Part shown: positions 15,734 through 19,790 of the stretch, piece by piece
Layout: the number at the start of each line of letters is the position of its first letter
Position numbering within the stretch: the stretch's first letter is position 1
From: Oceanospirillaceae bacterium
Lineage (GTDB): Bacteria; Pseudomonadota; Gammaproteobacteria; Pseudomonadales; Balneatricaceae
Direction of reading: 5' to 3'
Assembly: GCA_003521845.1 (NCBI GenBank)
Contig: DPHB01000029.1
Coordinates: forward strand, 13,072-32,861
Length of the DNA: 19,790 nucleotides
The notes under the pieces: model-generated
What the model saw: the letters and a program-made list of their open reading frames with translations, nothing else
Database searches by the model: none
Told to the model about the DNA's origin: nothing
Translations under genes and position numbers: made by a program

Positions 15734-17791
15734 ATGAGCAATACTCAAACACGCGAAATCCTTGTTACTAGCGCCCTTCCATATGCCAACGGTTCTATCC
15801 ATCTAGGCCACATGTTGGAATACATCCAAACAGACATCTGGGTACGTTATCAGCGCCTGGTTGGCAACCGTTGCCACTATGTCTGTGCCGATGACGCCCA
15901 CGGCACAGCCATAATGCTACGTGCCGAAGTGGAAGGTATTACGCCAGAACAACTAATTGCCAAGGTACAAGCTGAGCACGAAGCCGACTTTGCTGGTTTT
16001 AAGGTATCTTTTGACAACTACTATTCTACTCACTCGCCAGAAAACCAGCACTTTGCCGAATACATTTTCAACGCTTGTGACGAAAAAGGCCATATTGCCA
16101 GACGCACCATCACCCAAGCGTTTGACCCAGAAAAACAGCTCTTCCTAGCCGACCGTTTCATCAAAGGCACCTGCCCTAAATGTAAAACAGAAGATCAATA
16201 CGGAGACAACTGTGAAGTCTGCGGGGCTACTTATTCGCCTAATGACTTGATCGACCCCAAGTCAGCCATCTCTGGCGCGGCACCTATTCAAAAAGACTCA
16301 GTACACTTATTCTTTAAGCTACCCGATTTCCAAGACATGCTAACAAAGTGGACGCGCGGTGGTAGCCTACAGACAGAAATTGCCAACAAACTAGCTGAAT
16401 GGCTAGATGCGGGCTTGCAAGAATGGGACATCAGTCGTGATGCGCCCTACTTTGGCTTTCAAATCCCAGGTGAAGACGACAAGTATTTTTATGTGTGGCT
16501 AGACGCCCCTATCGGTTACATGGCTAGCTTTAAGAACCTGTGTGACAAGCGTGATGATCTAGACTTTGATCACTACTTCAACAAGGATTCCAGTACCGAG
16601 CTGTACCACTTCATTGGTAAAGACATCATCAACTTCCATGGTTTGTTCTGGCCGGCCATGCTGCATTGTGCCGATTTCCGTACACCAACGGCTGTTTACG
16701 CGCACGGTTTTCTAACCGTGAACGGCAAAAAAATGTCCAAGTCCCGAGGCACTTTCATCAAGGCCGGCACCTACCTGCGCCACCTACAACCAGAATACTT
16801 GCGTTACTACTTTGCTGCCAAACTGCATAACCGTGTAGAAGACCTAGACTTAAACCTAGAAGACTTTGTGCAACGTGTTAACTCGGACCTAGTGGGCAAG
16901 GTGGTTAACATTGCTAGCCGAAGCGCTGGCTTCATCACCAAGAAGCACGACGGCATGTTAAGCAACAGCATTTCTGAGCCAGAGCTTATTGCTCAATTCA
17001 CTGGCGCCAAGGCTGAGATTGCACAATATTATGAAAACCGTGAGTTCGGTAAGGCCGTTAAAGCCATTATGGCTCTGGCCGACCTTGCCAACCAATATAT
17101 CGCTGACCAAGAACCATGGGCCCTCGCCAAGCAAGACGGTACCGAACAAGCCGTGCAAGACATCTGCTCCACCGGCCTTAATATGTTCCGTATGCTAATG
17201 ATCTATTTGCAGCCAATCGTGCCTGATATGGCTACCGCGGCTGGGACTTTCTTAAATAACGATATCACCTGGTCCGGCCTTGATGCACCATTAACCAATC
17301 ATCAAATCAACAAGTTTAAGCCTTTGATGACACGTATCGAAAGTGCCACTATTGACACTATGCTTGACGAATCAAAAGAAGAATTGGCAAAAGAAGAAGC
17401 CCTAAAGCAAAAGCAAGAAGCCAAGCAAAAAGGCCCAGTGAGCCCACTGCAAGAAGACCCCATTGCGCAAGAAATCCAATTCCCAGACTTCGCTAAGGTA
17501 GACCTACGGGTGGTACAAATCACCCACGCCGAGGCCGTTAAGGGTGCTGACAAGCTACTGCGCTTAGAGTTAGACCTAGACGGTGAAACCCGGCAGGTAT
17601 TTTCCGGCATTAAATCAGCCTATAACCCAGAAGACCTTATTGGCAAAATGACGGTTATGGTGGCTAACCTAGCACCGCGTAAGATGAAATTTGGCATGTC
17701 GGAAGGTATGGTCTTGGCGGCAGCCGATGGCGAAGGTATCTATCTATTAGAGCCAGATTCCGGCGCCAAGCCTGGCCTACGCGTCACCTAA
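15734..17791 (+). CDS. metG: Methionyl-tRNA synthetase
   Basis: Charges initiator and elongator tRNA-Met. The protein has 685 residues from the ATG at 15734, similar to E. coli MetG. An in-frame TTG at 15719 would add five residues, and neither start has a clear ribosome-binding site. The class I signatures are HLGH (23-26) and KMSKS (333-337). The zinc knuckle has four cysteines, C147, C150, C160 and C163. A lysine/glutamate-rich linker (about 545-575) joins an EMAP-II-like OB-fold tRNA-binding and dimerisation domain (about 583-685; FAKVDLRVVQITHAE, GKMTVMVANLAPRKMKFG). It is divergent from trmA. Confidence 0.98.
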   Translation: MSNTQTREILVTSALPYANGSIHLGHMLEYIQTDIWVRYQRLVGNRCHYVCADDAHGTAIMLRAEVEGITPEQLIAKVQAEHEADFAGFKVSFDNYYSTHSPENQHFAEYIFNACDEKGHIARRTITQAFDPEKQLFLADRFIKGTCPKCKTEDQYGDNCEVCGATYSPNDLIDPKSAISGAAPIQKDSVHLFFKLPDFQDMLTKWTRGGSLQTEIANKLAEWLDAGLQEWDISRDAPYFGFQIPGEDDKYFYVWLDAPIGYMASFKNLCDKRDDLDFDHYFNKDSSTELYHFIGKDIINFHGLFWPAMLHCADFRTPTAVYAHGFLTVNGKKMSKSRGTFIKAGTYLRHLQPEYLRYYFAAKLHNRVEDLDLNLEDFVQRVNSDLVGKVVNIASRSAGFITKKHDGMLSNSISEPELIAQFTGAKAEIAQYYENREFGKAVKAIMALADLANQYIADQEPWALAKQDGTEQAVQDICSTGLNMFRMLMIYLQPIVPDMATAAGTFLNNDITWSGLDAPLTNHQINKFKPLMTRIESATIDTMLDESKEELAKEEALKQKQEAKQKGPVSPLQEDPIAQEIQFPDFAKVDLRVVQITHAEAVKGADKLLRLELDLDGETRQVFSGIKSAYNPEDLIGKMTVMVANLAPRKMKFGMSEGMVLAAADGEGIYLLEPDSGAKPGLRVT

Positions 17792-17806
17792 CCACAGCGC
17801 TCACCA

Positions 17807-17838
17807 AGGGGGCCAACAAAGTGCCCCCTAACGTTGGC
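17807..17838 (+). terminator. Hairpin region after metG with two competing stems
   Basis: AGGGGGC at 17807-17813 and GCCCCCT at 17823-17829 form a 7-base GC-rich stem. The overlapping GCCAAC (17812-17817) can instead pair with GTTGGC (17833-17838). No T-run follows, so this is at best a weak terminator between metG and the pentapeptide-repeat gene. Confidence 0.35.
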
Positions 17839-17873
17839 TATGGCGTAAAACAAAGATACTGCGAGGGCATTAC

Positions 17874-18470
17874 TTGCGTTTTTTTAACGACACCGAATAC
17901 TTCTCCAAAACATTCAAAGGTGCAGACCTGCAAGGGCAAACCATCTCTGGTATAGAATTCGACCAGTGCACCTTTGTAGAATGCAACTTTATGCAAGCCA
18001 CTTTTGACAAGTGCTCATTTGTAGACTGCCAATTTTTACAATGCAACTTATCTATAGCACGCATCAACTACAGTAAGTTCTCGGACGTCACATTGCGAGA
18101 CTCAAAAGCGATCGGCATTGATTGGACCAAAGCCATTTGGTCACAACTGGCATTAGGCTCTGCCATCAACTTTCACAATTCAGTAGTTAGTGATAGCTCG
18201 TTTTTTGGTTTGACATTGCAAGATATGACCATGGAAAGGTGCGTTGCCCACAATATTGATTTTGCAAGTGGCGACTTTAGCGGCGCAAACTTTACCTATT
18301 CAGATTTTAGCGGCTGTATTTTTTCTGATACCAACTTAACCAAGGCCAACTTTGGTGATGCTGTTAACTTTGATATTGATATTTTTAATAACAAGCTTAA
18401 AGCCGCAAAATTTGACCGCTTTGAGGCACTTAGGCTATTAGCTAGCCTAGACATAGAATTGCTTGATTAG
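17874..18470 (+). CDS. Pentapeptide-repeat protein, McbG/Qnr-like
   Basis: A protein of 198 residues made mostly of A(D/N)LXX-type pentapeptides, a right-handed quadrilateral beta helix. The first block (about 14-78) is cysteine-rich: FDQCTFVECNF, FDKCSFVDCQFLQCNL. A break, AIGIDWTKAIW (79-89), follows. A second block (about 96-165) contains FSGANFTYSDFSGCIF and LTKANF. The C-terminus, AKFDRFEALRLLASLDIEL, resembles the tail of Qnr and McbG proteins, which protect DNA gyrase by mimicking DNA; the central break matches the kind of loop those proteins carry. The only good start is TTG at 17874, with GAGGG about 8 bases upstream. It follows metG by 82 bases. Gyrase protection is a hypothesis; many such proteins have no known target. 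Confidence 0.82.
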   Translation: MRFFNDTEYFSKTFKGADLQGQTISGIEFDQCTFVECNFMQATFDKCSFVDCQFLQCNLSIARINYSKFSDVTLRDSKAIGIDWTKAIWSQLALGSAINFHNSVVSDSSFFGLTLQDMTMERCVAHNIDFASGDFSGANFTYSDFSGCIFSDTNLTKANFGDAVNFDIDIFNNKLKAAKFDRFEALRLLASLDIELLD

Positions 18471-18601
18471 TGTACAAAACATCATGAAGAATTAAATCGT
18501 TGACGACTTCATTCAACTGGAATGAGCAAGTGTGGGCAGCTCTAGTTTACGGGATATTGATCAAGACAAGCATCTTTTAACAGATGATTTCCTAGGTGTA
18601 G

Positions 18602-19378
18602 CTAGTTGCTTCCTTCTTGCTCACACCCATTGATTAACACATAATCAAGCTCATATTTATCCATACCTGCTTTTACGCATGTGCTGTAGAACTCCTTTAT
18701 AATGATTTTATCTAGGTTCGAATATTTTAATGTGATTTCTCTATATGGAAGTGAACTAAAAACACTATCAGCATAATAAGGTGCTTGGTATCTAATACCT
18801 AATGAGTGGCTGAATATCTTTCGAAGCAAATATTTCTTATAGGCATCATCTTCTAACATAGCCGGATCAATATACATCGAACCCTTTAAAATTTCATAGC
18901 CTGTATTTTTATGTAAGTATAGGGCTGCGCCTCTTTCGACCGATTTAGGACGTGCATTAGGCTCAAAAAGCAAATAGCTTGCGCCTGATCCAAAAAACAT
19001 AAAGTAGTTGGCCTGATCTTCGGAGGCAGCTCTTTCGAATCGAATAGACCCTGAAATTTGATTGAGTTCAACAATGATTTTATCTAGTTCCTTATTTAAC
19101 GAAGCCGGCATATCTCCTTTTACGAATATTTTGACATCATCAATCCACTTCCATACTCGATTATCATTATTATTAGCATACCGCCCTAATAAAAGTTCTT
19201 TAAAGTAGCCGTGCTGACCGTCAAAGTACTCGTACTGATATTTATCAGCGCTATGAGCAGGTGTCACAAAAAGGACGAACAGAAACAACGCCAACAAGTG
19301 GCAAAAATTAAATCGCTGGTCACTATATTTGATAAGACCATTGCCAACTGCTCCGTTACTTATAATAGCTATTTTCAT
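18602..19378 (-). CDS. Secreted hypothetical protein, possibly DUF2927-like
   Basis: A protein of 258 residues. A 27-residue hydrophilic start precedes a hydrophobic core (about 28-40) and a cleavage site after AHS (43), so it is probably exported. The mature part has RVWKWIDDVKIFVKGD (about 74-89), reminiscent of the R-x-W...V-x-I-x-V-x-G opening of DUF2927. A late LLRKIFSHSLGIRYQAPYYADSVF (in parts, about 184-207) resembles the family's L-R-E-E-L-x-Q-x-L-G-L...D-S-I-F segment, but with the glutamates and glutamine replaced. Two cysteines, C234 and C252, could form a disulfide. AAGGATG lies 5 bases before the ATG. The DNA is visibly AT-richer and uses more ATA/AAT/TTT-type codons than the core genes around it, suggesting acquisition. 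The family call is tentative; function is unknown. Confidence 0.5.
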   Translation of the reverse strand: MKIAIISNGAVGNGLIKYSDQRFNFCHLLALFLFVLFVTPAHSADKYQYEYFDGQHGYFKELLLGRYANNNDNRVWKWIDDVKIFVKGDMPASLNKELDKIIVELNQISGSIRFERAASEDQANYFMFFGSGASYLLFEPNARPKSVERGAALYLHKNTGYEILKGSMYIDPAMLEDDAYKKYLLRKIFSHSLGIRYQAPYYADSVFSSLPYREITLKYSNLDKIIIKEFYSTCVKAGMDKYELDYVLINGCEQEGSN

Positions 19379-19562
19379 GGAGTCATCCTTGTATTATTGT
19401 TACAAAACTATCGAATAAGGCTCGGGGAAACGGGCTTCGAAGAAAGCCATGCGGCCAATACGGATAAACTACTCGCTCGCTAGCGCTCGAGTTTAAAAAT
19501 AGCCCAAGCGGTTGGCCGATTATAACGCAGCCGAGCATAATTGTTATCCATGGAAATAGCGC

Positions 19563-19582
19563 GAGGCCTGTCTGAGGCCTGT
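19563..19582. repeat. Direct repeat GAGGCCTGT, two copies, period 11
   Basis: GAGGCCTGT occurs at 19563-19571 and again at 19574-19582, with AAAGGCC following directly. AGGCCT is itself palindromic, so this short block can fold in more than one way. Directly visible; no known function. Confidence 0.7.
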
Positions 19583-19613
19583 AAAGGCCGAGTTGCGCAG
19601 CGCACATGGACTA

Positions 19614-19646
19614 GCCAGCACGCACAGGGTAGCTGGCAAAGCCAGC
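19614..19646. repeat. Three alternating arms GCCAGC / GCTGGC / GCCAGC
   Basis: GCCAGC (19614-19619), its complement GCTGGC (19632-19637) and GCCAGC again (19641-19646) allow two mutually exclusive hairpins. The right-hand one has a 3-base AAA loop and overlaps a GTAG tetranucleotide (19629-19632) at its foot. A further AAGCCAGCC occurs at the window end (19781-19789). A hairpin with GTAG at its foot is the pattern of REP sequences tied to REP-associated tyrosine transposases, but no such transposase is visible here. Confidence 0.55.
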
Positions 19647-19706
19647 CAAGGAAGTTAGGTCAACTGCTTAGGGTAGGTGGTCTGGAGGATTTGTGGCAAT
19701 GTATCA

Positions 19707-19790
19707 ATGACTGATAAAGTAGCTGATAAATTAGCTGATAAAGTAGCTGATAAAGGGACAGGCACTTTTGCTGCGCAAAAAAGCCAGCCC
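19707..19790 (+). CDS. Possible 5' end of a small repetitive ORF, truncated by window
   Basis: An ATG at 19707 opens a frame running to the window end: MTDKVADKLADKVADKG followed by TGTFAAQKSQP. It overlaps, in an ATGA arrangement, the stop of a three-codon frame (ATG TAT CAA TGA) that starts at 19699. GGAGG lies at about 19684-19688, well placed for the ATG at 19699. The repeated ADKV/L is a simple consequence of the tandem array. The text after it (GGGACAGGCACTTTT) recalls a motif I have seen repeated near transposase genes in marine bacteria, so this may be repeat DNA and not a gene. Confidence 0.2.
   Translation, partial: MTDKVADKLADKVADKGTGTFAAQKSQP
19712..19755 (+). repeat. 12-base tandem repeat, about 3.7 copies
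   Basis: The unit TGATAAAGTAGC recurs at 19712, 19724 (with T for G at the eighth base), 19736 and, partly, 19748. Because 12 is a multiple of three, the array keeps one reading frame and reads as A-D-K-V/L repeats. Directly visible. Confidence 0.85.

Larger units (their letters stand above)
19379..19790. other. Gene-poor, repeat-bearing right edge of the window
   Basis: Beyond the DUF2927-like gene, 412 bases hold no convincing complete gene. A minus-strand frame of 74 codons (19383-19607) has no recognisable domain and no ribosome-binding site. The stretch contains a 9-base direct repeat, several copies of GCCAGC and its complement, small palindromes and a 12-base tandem array, listed separately. 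The composition is GC-richer again than the neighbouring gene. The look is that of an accessory intergenic region or the edge of a small mobile or REP-type element. Confidence 0.6.

Noticed and set aside
18571..18586. Small hairpin CATCT-TTTAAC-AGATG between the convergent pentapeptide-repeat and DUF2927-like genes
   Set aside because: Only 5 AT-rich base pairs and no clear T-run; too weak to call a terminator.
19383..19607. Minus-strand frame of 74 codons just upstream of the DUF2927-like gene, and a nested 23-codon frame (19480-19551, MDNNYARLRYNRP start)
   Set aside because: No family resemblance I can defend and no ribosome-binding site; left as part of the gene-poor edge.
19660..19670. 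GTTAGGT-like integron core site (fits GTTRRRY) near 19655, raising the idea of a gene-cassette array
   Set aside because: No matching inverse core site (RYYYAAC) at a suitable distance, no integrase, and the accessory genes face in opposite directions.

Overview
The window looks like a chromosomal segment of a gammaproteobacterium, probably a marine or aquatic member of the Pseudomonadales/Cellvibrionales/Oceanospirillales. The protein families and several gene orders (tal next to an RssC/RssB pair and mlaA; hda near a DUF2066 gene, purM, purN and a DUF3108 gene; dcd and apbC beside metG) recall, from memory, the arrangement in Pseudomonas. No search was run, so the placement is inference. 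Most of the window is dense housekeeping DNA. Only the right end (about 17.8 kb onward) looks accessory.

Layout. (1) 1-84 is the 3' end of a probable D-2-hydroxyacid dehydrogenase, followed by dusA (tRNA dihydrouridine synthase) and tal (transaldolase), all on the plus strand. (2) A long minus-strand run covers 2068-7532. In transcription order it holds a DUF2066 protein, a PerM/AI-2E family membrane protein, hda (DnaA inactivation), mlaA (outer-membrane lipid asymmetry), an RssB-type receiver-PP2C phosphatase and its translationally coupled STAS partner RssC. (3) The plus-strand purine genes purM and purN are followed by a DUF3108 periplasmic protein and a TolC-family outer-membrane protein, ending in a clear intrinsic terminator at 11662-11688. 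(4) A compact minus-strand operon holds trmA, apbC (mrp), dcd and a BrxD-like (DUF2791) P-loop ATPase. (5) metG is divergent from trmA and is followed by a McbG/Qnr-like pentapeptide-repeat gene. (6) An AT-richer minus-strand gene encodes a secreted DUF2927-like protein. The last 400 bases hold no convincing complete gene but contain direct repeats, competing palindromes and a 12-base tandem repeat that could be the start of a repetitive reading frame running off the window.

Functionally, the core genes cover tRNA modification (dusA, trmA), translation (metG), nucleotide synthesis (purM, purN, dcd), Fe-S cluster handling (apbC), replication control (hda) and envelope maintenance (mlaA, tolC, DUF2066, DUF3108). 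The items most worth a second look are the BrxD-like ATPase standing alone at the end of a housekeeping operon, the RssB protein with a decayed receiver but intact phosphatase, the pentapeptide-repeat protein, and the repeat cluster at the right edge. I do not see a complete defence system, CRISPR array, tRNA or rRNA.
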